A stretch of DNA of 64,000 nt, taken from positions 2,418,001 through 2,482,000 of the forward strand of contig OZ242299.1 in NCBI GenBank assembly GCA_965207995.1. Direction: 5' to 3'. The translations under genes and the position numbers were made by a program. The notes beneath the pieces were generated by a model, which saw nothing but the letters and a program-made list of their open reading frames with translations, made no database searches and was not told where the DNA came from. Source of the DNA: DAOUKH01 sp965207995. GTDB lineage: Bacteria > Chloroflexota > Dehalococcoidia > SHYB01. Each line of letters opens with the position of its first letter. Within the stretch, counting starts at the first letter, position 1. Positions 47,350 to 55,882 of the stretch are shown piece by piece.

Positions 47350-47781
47350 GTGCCGACGATTAACCAATTGATTCGCAAGGGACGCCGCGCTCCGCTCAAG
47401 CGGACGAAGGCCCCTGCCCTGCGTTATCGGTACAACGCGCTGAAGAAGGCGCAGAAGCGCGATAGCGGCTCGCCCCAGAAGCGTGGGGTCTGTACGCAGG
47501 TGCGGACGGTGACGCCCAAGAAGCCGAACTCGGCTTTGCGCAAGGTGGCGCGCGTCCGCCTGACCAATGGCATGGAAGTAACCGCGTACATTCCGGGAGA
47601 GGGACACAACCTGCAGGAGCACTCCGTGGTGCTCATCCGCGGCGGGCGTGTTCCCGATCTCCCCGGTGTGCGCTATCACATCATTCGCGGCACGCTTGAC
47701 GCGGCGGGGGTCTCCGACCGCAAGCAGGCGCGCAGCAAATACGGTTCGAAGAGGGGCAAAGGCCCCGGCGGAGGCGCCTAG
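47350..47781 (+). CDS. rpsL: Ribosomal protein S12
   Basis: Decoding-centre protein, 143 residues from the GTG at 47350. PTINQLIRKGRRAPL and KRGVCTQVRTVTPKKPNSALRKVARVRLTNG are diagnostic. Between PAL and PQKRGVC there are about 14 extra residues (RYRYNALKKAQKRDSGS) compared with E. coli S12, which is 124 residues long. The insert may be typical of the lineage. First gene of the str operon. Confidence 0.97.
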   Translation: MPTINQLIRKGRRAPLKRTKAPALRYRYNALKKAQKRDSGSPQKRGVCTQVRTVTPKKPNSALRKVARVRLTNGMEVTAYIPGEGHNLQEHSVVLIRGGRVPDLPGVRYHIIRGTLDAAGVSDRKQARSKYGSKRGKGPGGGA

Positions 47782-47877
47782 CGTCGGTCATTGCCGGGGC
47801 CGGACTCGCGCCGCGCCGCACGCGGAACGAGCCCGGAGCGCATATTCCTCCCCTATTCGTGGAAGTTAGGTGACACT

Positions 47878-48345
47878 GTGCGGCGTAGAAAAGCGGAACG
47901 CAGAGAGGTCCGGCCCGATTGGAAATACCATCGGGAAGACCTGTCGCGCTTCATTCACAAGATCATGCTCAACGGAAAGAAATCCGTGGCTGAGAAGATC
48001 GTCTACGGCGCGTTCGACATCATCGAGAAGGAGTCGGGCCGCCAGGGCCTCGAGGTCTGGGACCAGGCGATGAAGAACGTCACGCCGGTGCTCCAGGTGA
48101 AGCCGAGGCGCGTCGGCGGCGCGACCTACCAGGTGCCCGTGGAGATCCGGCCGGAGGTGCGACCGGCGCTGGCCATGCGCTGGATCGTCGGCGCGGCGCG
48201 GGGCCGCGCCGGCCGCCCCATGCGCGAGCGCCTGGCTGCCGAGCTCATGGACGCCTCCCGCGGCCAGGGCGCGGCGGTGAAACGTAGGGAAGACTTGTTT
48301 AGGATGGCGGAGGCAAACCGCGCCTTCGTCCACTATCGCTGGTAG
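47878..48345 (+). CDS. rpsG: Ribosomal protein S7
   Basis: 155 residues from the GTG at 47878. MRRRKAERREVRPDWKYH, LSRFIHKIMLNGKKSVAEKIVYGAFDII and KPRRVGGATYQVPVEI are diagnostic. It nucleates the 30S head. The longer upstream reading has no family match. Confidence 0.97.
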   Translation: MRRRKAERREVRPDWKYHREDLSRFIHKIMLNGKKSVAEKIVYGAFDIIEKESGRQGLEVWDQAMKNVTPVLQVKPRRVGGATYQVPVEIRPEVRPALAMRWIVGAARGRAGRPMRERLAAELMDASRGQGAAVKRREDLFRMAEANRAFVHYRW

Positions 48346-48426
48346 GAAGCCCCTAGCGGCGATTCTTTTTGTAAGGCACGAATTGAACCCCAGGACAGAA
48401 GCAACGATCTCTCAAAGACTGACGCC

Positions 48427-50508
48427 ATGACGGACACAACCTTCCCCCTCAGCAAAGTCCGTAATATCGGGTTTATCGCCCACATCGACGCCGGCAAGAC
48501 GACGGTGACCGAGCGGGTGCTCTTCTACACGGGCCGCACCTACAAGATAGGCGAGGTGCACGAAGGCACGGCGACGATGGACTGGATGGACCAGGAGCGC
48601 GAGCGCGGGATCACCATTACCGCCGCCGCGACGACGGCCCACTGGCGCGACACCCGGATCAACATCATCGACACGCCCGGCCACGTCGACTTCACCGCCG
48701 AGGTCGAGCGCAGCCTGCGCGTCCTGGACGGCGGCGTCGTCGTCTTCGACGCGGTGGCCGGCGTGCAGCCGCAGTCGGAGACGGTGTGGCGGCAGGCCGA
48801 GCGCTACCGCGTGCCCCGCATGGTGTTCGTCAACAAGATGGACCGTGTCGGCGCCGACTTCTTCCGCACGCTCGACTCCATCCGCGACCGGCTGAAGGCC
48901 CAGCTCGCGGTCACCCAGATTCCGATCGGGGCCGAGGAGGCCTTCCGCGGCGTAGTCGACGTGATCGACCGGCGGGCGATGATCTTTCCCGGCGACGGCT
49001 CTCCGCCCGAGCCCGCGGAGATGCCTGCCGAGCTTGTGGAGCGGGTCGAGGCCATACGCGAGGAGCTCGTGGAGCGCATCGCGGAGACCGACGACGACCT
49101 GACGATGAAGTTCCTCGATGGCGAGGAGATCGGCGTCGAGGAGTTGAAGCGCGCCCTGCGCGCGGCCACTATCGGGAACCAACTCGTCCCCGTCTTTATG
49201 GGGACGGCGTTGAAGAATAAGGGCATCCAGCCCCTGCTCGACGCCGTCATCGACTATCTGCCCTCCCCGGAAGACGTGCCGGCGGTCACCGGTACGAACC
49301 CGCACAACGAGGCCCCCGAGGCCCGCGAGCCCAGCGCCGAGGAACCATTCTCGGCGCTGGCCTTTAAAGTGGTCACCGACCCCTTCGTGGGGCGGCTGGT
49401 GTGGCTGCGGGTCTACTCCGGCTCGATGGACGCCGGCGCCTCGGTGCTGAACTCCGCCAAGGAGCGCAAGGACCGACTCGGGCGGCTGGTGCAGATGCAC
49501 GCGAACCACCGCGAGGAGGCCGACAAGGCGGTCACCGGCGACATCGTGGCCGCCGTTGGCCTCAAGAACACCTTCACCGGCGACACGCTCTGCGACGCCT
49601 CGCACCCGGTGGTGCTGGAGACGATCCGGTTCCCCGAGCCGGTGCTCTCCGTCGCCATCGAGCCCAAGAGCCGCGCCGAGCAGGACAAGCTCACCGAGAG
49701 CCTGCGTAAGCTCGGCGAGGAGGACCCCACCTTCCAGGTCCGGCAGGACAACGAGACGGGCCAAACGGTGATCTCCGGCATGGGCGAGCTGCACCTGGAA
49801 GTCTTGGTCGAGCGGATGCGCCGCGAGCACAGCGTCGACGCCAACGTCGGCAAGCCGCAGGTGGCCTACCGCGAGGCGATCACGTCGAACGCGCGGGCCG
49901 AGGGCCGGTTCGTCCGGCAGACCGGCGGGCGCGGCCAGTACGGCCACGTCGTCATCGAGATCGAGCCGAACGAGCGGGGCAAGGGCTTCGAGTTCGTGGA
50001 CAAGATCGTGGGCGGCGCCGTCCCCCGCGAGTACATCCGGCCAACGGAGCAGGGCATCAAGCAAGCCCTGGAGACCGGCGTGATCGCGGGCTACCCGGTG
50101 CTCGACGTCAAGGTGACGCTGGTCGACGGCTCCTCCCATCCCGTGGACTCCTCCGAGATGGCGTTCAAGATCGCAGGCTCCATGGCGGTGAAGGACGCGG
50201 TCAGGAAGGCGTCGCCGGTGCTCCTGGAACCGATCATGTCCGTCGAGGTGGTCACCCCGGGCGACTTCCTGGGCGATATTCTCAGCGACCTCAACGGCCG
50301 CCGCGGCCGCGTCCAGAACATCGAGGGCGTCGGCGACACGCAGGCGGTCAAAGCGGCGGCGCCGTTGTCGGAGACCTTCGGCTATGCGACGGCGATCCGG
50401 TCGCTGACGCAGGGGCGCGCCACGCACACGCTGGAGTTCGACCGGTACGAAGAAATCCCCAAGGGAATCGCGGCGGAGATTACCGGGCAGGTCCACCTAG
50501 CCCGCTAG
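48427..50508 (+). CDS. fusA: Elongation factor G
   Basis: Translocation GTPase of 693 residues. G1 AHIDAGKTT, G2 RERGITITAAAT, G3 DTPGHVDF, G4 NKMD and the EF-G domains II-V (GKPQVAYREAI, GGAVPREYI) are all present. No tuf gene follows before rpsJ, unlike the classic str operon. Confidence 0.98.
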   Translation: MTDTTFPLSKVRNIGFIAHIDAGKTTVTERVLFYTGRTYKIGEVHEGTATMDWMDQERERGITITAAATTAHWRDTRINIIDTPGHVDFTAEVERSLRVLDGGVVVFDAVAGVQPQSETVWRQAERYRVPRMVFVNKMDRVGADFFRTLDSIRDRLKAQLAVTQIPIGAEEAFRGVVDVIDRRAMIFPGDGSPPEPAEMPAELVERVEAIREELVERIAETDDDLTMKFLDGEEIGVEELKRALRAATIGNQLVPVFMGTALKNKGIQPLLDAVIDYLPSPEDVPAVTGTNPHNEAPEAREPSAEEPFSALAFKVVTDPFVGRLVWLRVYSGSMDAGASVLNSAKERKDRLGRLVQMHANHREEADKAVTGDIVAAVGLKNTFTGDTLCDASHPVVLETIRFPEPVLSVAIEPKSRAEQDKLTESLRKLGEEDPTFQVRQDNETGQTVISGMGELHLEVLVERMRREHSVDANVGKPQVAYREAITSNARAEGRFVRQTGGRGQYGHVVIEIEPNERGKGFEFVDKIVGGAVPREYIRPTEQGIKQALETGVIAGYPVLDVKVTLVDGSSHPVDSSEMAFKIAGSMAVKDAVRKASPVLLEPIMSVEVVTPGDFLGDILSDLNGRRGRVQNIEGVGDTQAVKAAAPLSETFGYATAIRSLTQGRATHTLEFDRYEEIPKGIAAEITGQVHLAR

Positions 50509-50549
50509 CCGCCGGCCTTGAGCACGACAGGAACGGATAGCGAAACACA

Positions 50550-50870
50550 ATGACGACGACGCGGCAACGCATACGGATCCGGATCAAGCTCAAGGCCTTC
50601 GACCATCGGATACTCGACCAGTCGGCGACCCAGATCGTGGAGGCCGCCGAACGGACGGGCGCGGCCGTGGCGGGCCCGGTACCGCTGCCCACGCAGATCA
50701 AGCGGTTCACCGTGATCCGCTCGCCGCACATCGATAAGGACTCGCGCGAGCAGTTCGAGATGCGCACGCACAAGCGCCTCATCGACGTGCTCGAACCTAC
50801 CTCCAAGACCATCGACGCGCTGACGCGGCTCAACCTGCCCGCCGGCGTGGATATCGAGATCAAGCTGTAA
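50550..50870 (+). CDS. rpsJ: Ribosomal protein S10
   Basis: 106 residues. RIRIRIKLKAFDHRILDQSATQIVEAA and GPVPLPTQIKRFTVIRSPHIDKDSREQFEMRTHKRLIDV are diagnostic. Starts the S10 cluster 41 bases after fusA. Confidence 0.98.
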   Translation: MTTTRQRIRIRIKLKAFDHRILDQSATQIVEAAERTGAAVAGPVPLPTQIKRFTVIRSPHIDKDSREQFEMRTHKRLIDVLEPTSKTIDALTRLNLPAGVDIEIKL

Positions 50871-50884
50871 GCGGACCCGCCACC

Positions 50885-51517
50885 ATGAACGCGATCATCG
50901 GACGGAAAATCGGCATGACCCAGGTCTTCTCGGAAGAGGACGGCTCGGTGACGCCGGTCACCGCCATCGAGGCGGGGCCCTGCACGGTGACGCAGGTCAA
51001 GACCCGCCAGAACGACGGGTACGAGGCGGTGCAGCTCGGCTTTGGCCATAAGAAGCGCCACAACAAGCCGGCGCAGGGGCACCTGAAGGGCACCGGCGAG
51101 TTCGCCGTGCTCCGCGAGGTGCGCGTCGACGACGCGGCGCAGTACGAGGTCGGGCAGACCTTCGACGTGAGCATCTTCGAGGAAGGCTCGAAGGTGGACG
51201 TCGTTGGCCGGTCGCGTGGGATGGGCTTCGCCGGTGGCGTCAAACGCTACCACTTTGCCGGCGGCCCCAAGACGCACGGCCAGTCGGACCGGCACCGCGC
51301 CCCCGGCTCGGTCGGGGCGGGGACCACGCCGGGCCGTATTTTCAAAGGCCTCCGCATGGCCGGCCACATGGGCGACGAACGCGTGACGACACAGAACCTG
51401 CGCGTGGTGAAGGTGGAACCGGAGCGGAATTTGATCATGGTGCGGGGCGCCGTCCCCGGCATCAGCACCGGCCTCGTCATGGTCCGCCAAGCGGTGAAGG
51501 CGCGGAAGAAGTCGTAG
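50885..51517 (+). CDS. rplC: Ribosomal protein L3
   Basis: 210 residues, normal length. MNAIIGRKIGMTQVFSEEDG and the loop GGPKTHGQSDRHRAPGSVGAGTTPGRIFKG that reaches the peptidyl-transferase centre are present. rplD starts two bases after the stop. Confidence 0.98.
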   Translation: MNAIIGRKIGMTQVFSEEDGSVTPVTAIEAGPCTVTQVKTRQNDGYEAVQLGFGHKKRHNKPAQGHLKGTGEFAVLREVRVDDAAQYEVGQTFDVSIFEEGSKVDVVGRSRGMGFAGGVKRYHFAGGPKTHGQSDRHRAPGSVGAGTTPGRIFKGLRMAGHMGDERVTTQNLRVVKVEPERNLIMVRGAVPGISTGLVMVRQAVKARKKS

Positions 51518-51519
51518 CG

Positions 51520-52581
51520 ATGTCGATTAGCGTTCCCGTCAAAGACGTCCGCGGCCGGCAGGTCGCCAAGCTCGGCCTCAATGAGGCCGTCTTCGGCGTC
51601 GAGATGAACGAGTCGGTCGTCTATCAGGCGCTCGTGCGGCAGCGCGCCAACGAGCGGCAGGGGACGGCGAGCAGCAAGACGCGCGGCGAGGTGAGCGGGT
51701 CGACCCGCAAGCCGTGGCGCCAGAAGCATACGGGCCGCGCCCGAGTGGGCACGCGCATGTCGCCGCTGTGGCGGCACGGCGGTGTGATCTTCGGCCCCAG
51801 CCCGCGCAGCTTCACCAAGGCGATGCCCAAGAAGATGCGCCGCTTGGCCATCCGGTGCCTCCTTTCTGATAAGCAGCGGGGTTCCGAGTTGGCGGTGGTC
51901 AAAGAGATCAAGCTCGAAGGCAAGACGAAGGAAGTCGTCGCGTTCTTCGATGCGCTCGACATCGGCGGCAGCGGCGTACTCATCGTCACCGAGAACCCCG
52001 ACATGGGTCTGACGCGGGGATCGCAGAACCTCGACCGCGTCAAAACCGTCCCCGCCGCCCAACTCAACGTGGGCGATTTGCTCAAGTATCAGTTCCTCGT
52101 GATGACCGTCGAAGCGGTACGCGCCGCCGAACGCATCTGGGCGCGGCGCAAGATCGATCGCAAGCGCGTCCCCGATATGGGGGTCGAGGAAGAAGAGGTT
52201 CCGGAGGCCATCGAGGAGCCGGTCGAGATCGAGCCGGAACCCGAGCCCGAACCGGAACCCGAGCCCGAACCGGAACCGGAGCCCGAAGCCGAAGAAGCGC
52301 CGCCTCGGCCGCGCCGCCGACGCCGGGCCCCTGCGGCAGAAGCCGCAAAGGACGAGCCTGAAGCCGAAGAGACTCCACGGCCACGCCGCCGCCGTGCCCC
52401 CGCGGCGAAAGCCGCACCGGCGGAGGAAGCTGCAACGGCAGAGGCTGAAGAGGAGGAGGCGCCGCCGCGCCGCCGCCGCGCCCCTGCCGCCCGTAGCCGG
52501 TCCCGTTCGGCGCGGGCTAAGACCGCCAAGAAGAAGTCCGATGACAAGCCCTCCGACGGCGAAGACGGAGCGGCGTCATGA
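51520..52581 (+). CDS. rplD: Ribosomal protein L4 with long disordered C-terminal tail
   Basis: 353 residues; E. coli L4 has 201. The L4 core occupies about residues 1-222, with the tunnel loop at KTRGEVSGSTRKPWRQKHTGRARVG and SPLWRHGGVIFGP. From about 52186 a 131-residue tail begins with acidic (EP)n repeats and then alternates arginine/proline-rich and acidic alanine-rich blocks. It is in frame with no break, GC-rich, and followed by an ATGA overlap with rplW, so it is translated. Such a tail is not a standard part of L4. Confidence 0.96.
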   Translation: MSISVPVKDVRGRQVAKLGLNEAVFGVEMNESVVYQALVRQRANERQGTASSKTRGEVSGSTRKPWRQKHTGRARVGTRMSPLWRHGGVIFGPSPRSFTKAMPKKMRRLAIRCLLSDKQRGSELAVVKEIKLEGKTKEVVAFFDALDIGGSGVLIVTENPDMGLTRGSQNLDRVKTVPAAQLNVGDLLKYQFLVMTVEAVRAAERIWARRKIDRKRVPDMGVEEEEVPEAIEEPVEIEPEPEPEPEPEPEPEPEPEAEEAPPRPRRRRRAPAAEAAKDEPEAEETPRPRRRRAPAAKAAPAEEAATAEAEEEEAPPRRRRAPAARSRSRSARAKTAKKKSDDKPSDGEDGAAS

Positions 52582-52862
52582 GCCTCCACGACGTCGTGCG
52601 ACGCCCGGTTATTACCGAGAAGAGCACCGCGCTCGCCGAGGATGGGCGGTATACGTTCGAGGTTGCCGCCGACGCCAGCAAGGCCCGCGTCAAGGAGGCG
52701 ATCGAGGCCGCGTTCGGCGTCAAGGTCGCCCAAGTGAACGTGATGTCGATACACGGCAAGCGGAAGCGGTTCGGCCCGCGCATGAAGGCGAAGCGGTCGT
52801 GGCGCAAAGCGGTGGTGACGTTGGCCAAGGGCGAACGAATCGAGCTCTTCGCCGGCGGATAG
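52578..52862 (+). CDS. rplW: Ribosomal protein L23
   Basis: 94 residues. VRRPVITEKSTALAEDGRYTFEVAADASKARVKEAIEAAFGVKV is diagnostic. Part of the tunnel-exit site for SRP and trigger factor. ATG overlaps rplD by four bases. Confidence 0.98.
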   Translation: MSLHDVVRRPVITEKSTALAEDGRYTFEVAADASKARVKEAIEAAFGVKVAQVNVMSIHGKRKRFGPRMKAKRSWRKAVVTLAKGERIELFAGG

Positions 52863-52871
52863 ATCTTTCTC

Positions 52872-53708
52872 ATGCCAGTCAGAAAATACAAACCAACCTC
52901 CCCCGGCCGCCGCGGCATGTCGGGCTCGACCTTCGAGGAAATCACGAAGAGCAAGCCCGAGAAATCGCTGGTCAAGGCCAAGCGGAAGAACCACGCGGGC
53001 CGGAACGCGCGGGGCAAGATCACTGTGCGCCACCGGGGTGGCGGTTCGAAGCGTAAGCTGCGCATCATCGACTTCAAGCGGGACAAGAGCGGTGTGCCCG
53101 GTAAGGTGACCGCCATTGAGTACGACCCGAACCGCTCGGCCCGCTTGGCGCTCGTGGTCTACGTCGACGGCGACAAGCGCTACATGCTCGCGCCCGTAGG
53201 GCTGAAAGTCGGCGACGCCGTCCAGGCCGGTCAGGGCGCCGAGATCAAGCCGGGCAACGCGCTTCCCATGCGGTCCATCCCCACAGGGACGCGTATCCAC
53301 AATATCGAAATGCACTTGGGCAAGGGCGGGCAGATCGTCCGGTCGGCAGGCACCTCTGCTCAGCTCCTCGCCAAAGAGGAGAACTACGTGCTGGTGCGCT
53401 TGCCCTCGGGTGAGACGCGCCGCTTCCTCGGCGCATGCATGGCTACTGTCGGCCAGGTGGGGAACGTCGATCACAAGAATCTGAACATGGGTAAGGCCGG
53501 GCGCATGCGCAACAAGGGCCGCCGTCCCCGCGTTCGGGGCATCGCCATGACCCCTCGCGATCACCCGCACGGCGGCGGCGAGGGCCGCTCCGGCATCGGC
53601 ATGCCAAGCCCGAAATCGCCGTGGGGCAAGCCGACGCTCGGCTACCGGACACGGAGCAAGAAGAAGCCCAGCAACTCAATGATCGTGAAGCGCCGGGGCA
53701 GGAAGTAG
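52872..53708 (+). CDS. rplB: Ribosomal protein L2
   Basis: 278 residues. The KYKPTSPGRRGMS start, the GGSKRKLRIIDFKRDK region and the catalytic-core segment RPRVRGIAMTPRDHPHGGGEGRSGIG are diagnostic. Confidence 0.98.
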   Translation: MPVRKYKPTSPGRRGMSGSTFEEITKSKPEKSLVKAKRKNHAGRNARGKITVRHRGGGSKRKLRIIDFKRDKSGVPGKVTAIEYDPNRSARLALVVYVDGDKRYMLAPVGLKVGDAVQAGQGAEIKPGNALPMRSIPTGTRIHNIEMHLGKGGQIVRSAGTSAQLLAKEENYVLVRLPSGETRRFLGACMATVGQVGNVDHKNLNMGKAGRMRNKGRRPRVRGIAMTPRDHPHGGGEGRSGIGMPSPKSPWGKPTLGYRTRSKKKPSNSMIVKRRGRK

Positions 53709-53714
53709 GACGAC

Positions 53715-54005
53715 GTGTCGAGGTCGACGAAAAAGGGGCCGTACGTAGAGCCCAAACTCGCCAAGCGCGTGGAGGCCGCGGGCCGTTCGCAGCAGAAGGT
53801 CGTGATCAAGACGTGGTCGCGGGCCTCGATGATCATGCCCGACATGGTCGGGCTCACCATTGCCGTTCACGACGGGCGCCGGCACGTACCCGTCTTCATC
53901 ACCGAGAACATGATTGGACACCGCCTCGGGGAGTTCGCCCCGACCCGGACGTTCCGCGGCCACGTCGGCAAGGGCCGCAGCGAACGGACGTCGGCGGTGC
54001 GCTAA
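53715..54005 (+). CDS. rpsS: Ribosomal protein S19
   Basis: 96 residues, GTG start. SRSTKKGPYVEPKLAKRVEAA, IKTWSRASMIMPDMVGLTIAVHDGR and HRLGEFAPTRTFRGHVG are diagnostic. Confidence 0.98.
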   Translation: MSRSTKKGPYVEPKLAKRVEAAGRSQQKVVIKTWSRASMIMPDMVGLTIAVHDGRRHVPVFITENMIGHRLGEFAPTRTFRGHVGKGRSERTSAVR

Positions 54006-54024
54006 ACGAGCCATCGGAGTTATC

Positions 54025-54363
54025 GTGGAAGTCCGCGCGGTCGCAAAGAACATTCGGTTCTCGCCCAAGAAGCTGGGGCGGGTCGTCGACGCCGTCCGCG
54101 GCCGCCCGGTTGGGGAGGCGCTGACGATCCTGCGCTTCCTGCCGACTCCCGCGGCGCACGAGGTGGCCAAGGCCGTCAAGTCGGCTGCCGCCAACGCCGA
54201 GAACAACTATCAGATGGACCCCGAATCCCTTCGCGTGGTCAACATCACCGCCAACGAGGGGATGAAGCTGCGGCGGTACCAGCCCATGGCGCGGGGCCGC
54301 GCCGGGACCGTCCGCAAGCGTTCAAGCCATATCACCGTTACCGTGGACGACGAGGAGGCCTAA
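54025..54363 (+). CDS. rplV: Ribosomal protein L22
   Basis: 112 residues from the GTG at 54025. VRAVAKNIRFSPKKLGRVVDAVRGRPVGEAL and the tunnel loop RVVNITANEGMKLRRYQPMARGRAG are diagnostic. The longer frame upstream overlaps rpsS and is not used. Confidence 0.97.
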   Translation: MEVRAVAKNIRFSPKKLGRVVDAVRGRPVGEALTILRFLPTPAAHEVAKAVKSAAANAENNYQMDPESLRVVNITANEGMKLRRYQPMARGRAGTVRKRSSHITVTVDDEEA

Positions 54364-54366
54364 GGC

Positions 54367-55260
54367 GTGGGCCAGAAAGTACACCCGATCGGCTTCCGCC
54401 TCGGTGCGGTGAAGGACTGGCAGGCGAAGTGGTTCGCCGCGAAGCCGGCCCAGTTCCGCGACCTGCTCGGCGAGGACATCCGGTTCCGGAGCGACATCTG
54501 GAAGCGCTACCCAGACGCGGGCATCTCGCACATCGAGATCGAGCGGGGCGCCCACGAGGTGGTGGTGACGATCCACACCGCCCGCCCCGGCATCGTCATC
54601 GGTCGTGGCGGTCAGCGCGTCGAGGAGATCCGGAAAGAGCTCGAGACGTCGAGCGGCAAGCGCGTCCGCATCAACATCGTGGAGGTGCGGCAGCCGGAGC
54701 TCGACGCCTATCTCGTCGCGCGGAACGTCGCCGACCAGATCGAGCGGCGGTTGTCGTACCGCAGGGCGATCAAGCAGGCGGCGAGCCGCACCATGCAGGC
54801 CGGCGCCAAGGGCATCAAGATCCACATCGGCGGACGGCTCGGCGGGGCCGAGATCGCCCGCAAGGACAAGGAGATGGAGGGGCAAGTGCCGCTCCATACC
54901 ATCCGCGCCGATATTGACTACGGGATCGCCGAAGCGGCGACAACGATGGGCCGGATCGGCGTGAAGGTCTGGATCAACCGCGGGGAGATCCTTCCCGAGG
55001 TCCGTCAGCCGGAGCCCGACCTTGAGGACGAGGGTCTCGGCGCGCTTGAGATGAAGGAACCCGAGCCTGAGCCCACCGACGCGCCTGAGGCGTCCGCGGA
55101 GGAAGCGGAGCCCGCGGCGGAGGCCCCGCCCGCAGAGGAGGCGGCCTCTGCCGAGGAGACCGCACCCGCGGAGGAAGCCACCGAGGCGCCGACTGCTGCC
55201 GAGGAGCCCGCCGCAGACGAGTCCGAAGAGAAGAAAGATGCTGCAGCCGAAGCGAGTTAA
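54367..55260 (+). CDS. rpsC: Ribosomal protein S3 with acidic C-terminal tail
   Basis: 297 residues, GTG start; E. coli S3 has 233. GQKVHPIGFRLGAVKDW, the KH domain (GIVIGRGGQRVEEIRKEL) and DIDYGIAEAATTMGRIGVKVWI are standard. From about residue 217 an 80-residue Glu/Ala/Pro-rich tail follows. rplP starts 23 bases before its stop, so the tail-coding end doubles as the rplP start region. Confidence 0.97.
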   Translation: MGQKVHPIGFRLGAVKDWQAKWFAAKPAQFRDLLGEDIRFRSDIWKRYPDAGISHIEIERGAHEVVVTIHTARPGIVIGRGGQRVEEIRKELETSSGKRVRINIVEVRQPELDAYLVARNVADQIERRLSYRRAIKQAASRTMQAGAKGIKIHIGGRLGGAEIARKDKEMEGQVPLHTIRADIDYGIAEAATTMGRIGVKVWINRGEILPEVRQPEPDLEDEGLGALEMKEPEPEPTDAPEASAEEAEPAAEAPPAEEAASAEETAPAEEATEAPTAAEEPAADESEEKKDAAAEAS

Positions 55261-55666
55261 ATACCGCAAGGCGCACCGCGGCAAGATGCGCGGGACGGCG
55301 CACTCGGGCGCGACGCTGGAGTTCGGCGACGTCGGCCTCAAGGCGATGGAGTCGCATTGGATCACGGCGCGCCAAATCGAGGCGGCCCGCCGCGCCATCA
55401 CCCACCACGTGAAGCGCGGCGGCGATGTCATCATCCGCATCTTCCCCGACAAACCGGTCACCTCGAAGCCGCTGGAAGTGCGGCAGGGCGGCGGCAAGGG
55501 GGCGGTCGATCATTGGGTCGCCAAGGTCCGGCGCGGCAAGATGATGATCGAGCTCGCCGGTGTGCGCGAAGATGTCGCCGTCGAGGCGATGCGAAAGGCC
55601 GGGGCGAAGCTCCCCATCAAGACGAGGATCGTGTCGCGCGCCGATCAGCACGGGGCGGCGGGATAA
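55238..55666 (+). CDS. rplP: Ribosomal protein L16
   Basis: 142 residues. MLQPKRVKYRKAHRGKMRG and MRKAGAKLPIKTRIV are diagnostic. Overlaps rpsC by 23 bases. Confidence 0.98.
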   Translation: MLQPKRVKYRKAHRGKMRGTAHSGATLEFGDVGLKAMESHWITARQIEAARRAITHHVKRGGDVIIRIFPDKPVTSKPLEVRQGGGKGAVDHWVAKVRRGKMMIELAGVREDVAVEAMRKAGAKLPIKTRIVSRADQHGAAG

Positions 55667-55670
55667 GGCC

Positions 55671-55880
55671 ATGCGGATCGAAGAGGTCAGAGAGCTTACC
55701 ACCGAGGCGCTCCGGGAAGAGTTGGAGAACACCCGCAAGGAGCTGTTCAACCTGCGCTTCCAGAAGGCGACGCAGCAACTTTCAGATAGCAATGCGATTC
55801 GGAAGACTCGACGCACCGTGGCGCGGATGATGACCGTGCTCCGCGAGCGCGAGTTGATTGCCGAGACGCCGCAAGGATAG
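55671..55880 (+). CDS. rpmC: Ribosomal protein L29
   Basis: 69 residues. EEVRELTTEALREELENTRKELFNLRFQKATQQLSD and the RTVARMMTVLRER helix are diagnostic. rpsQ begins three bases after the stop. Confidence 0.98.
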   Translation: MRIEEVRELTTEALREELENTRKELFNLRFQKATQQLSDSNAIRKTRRTVARMMTVLRERELIAETPQG

Positions 55881-55882
55881 AC

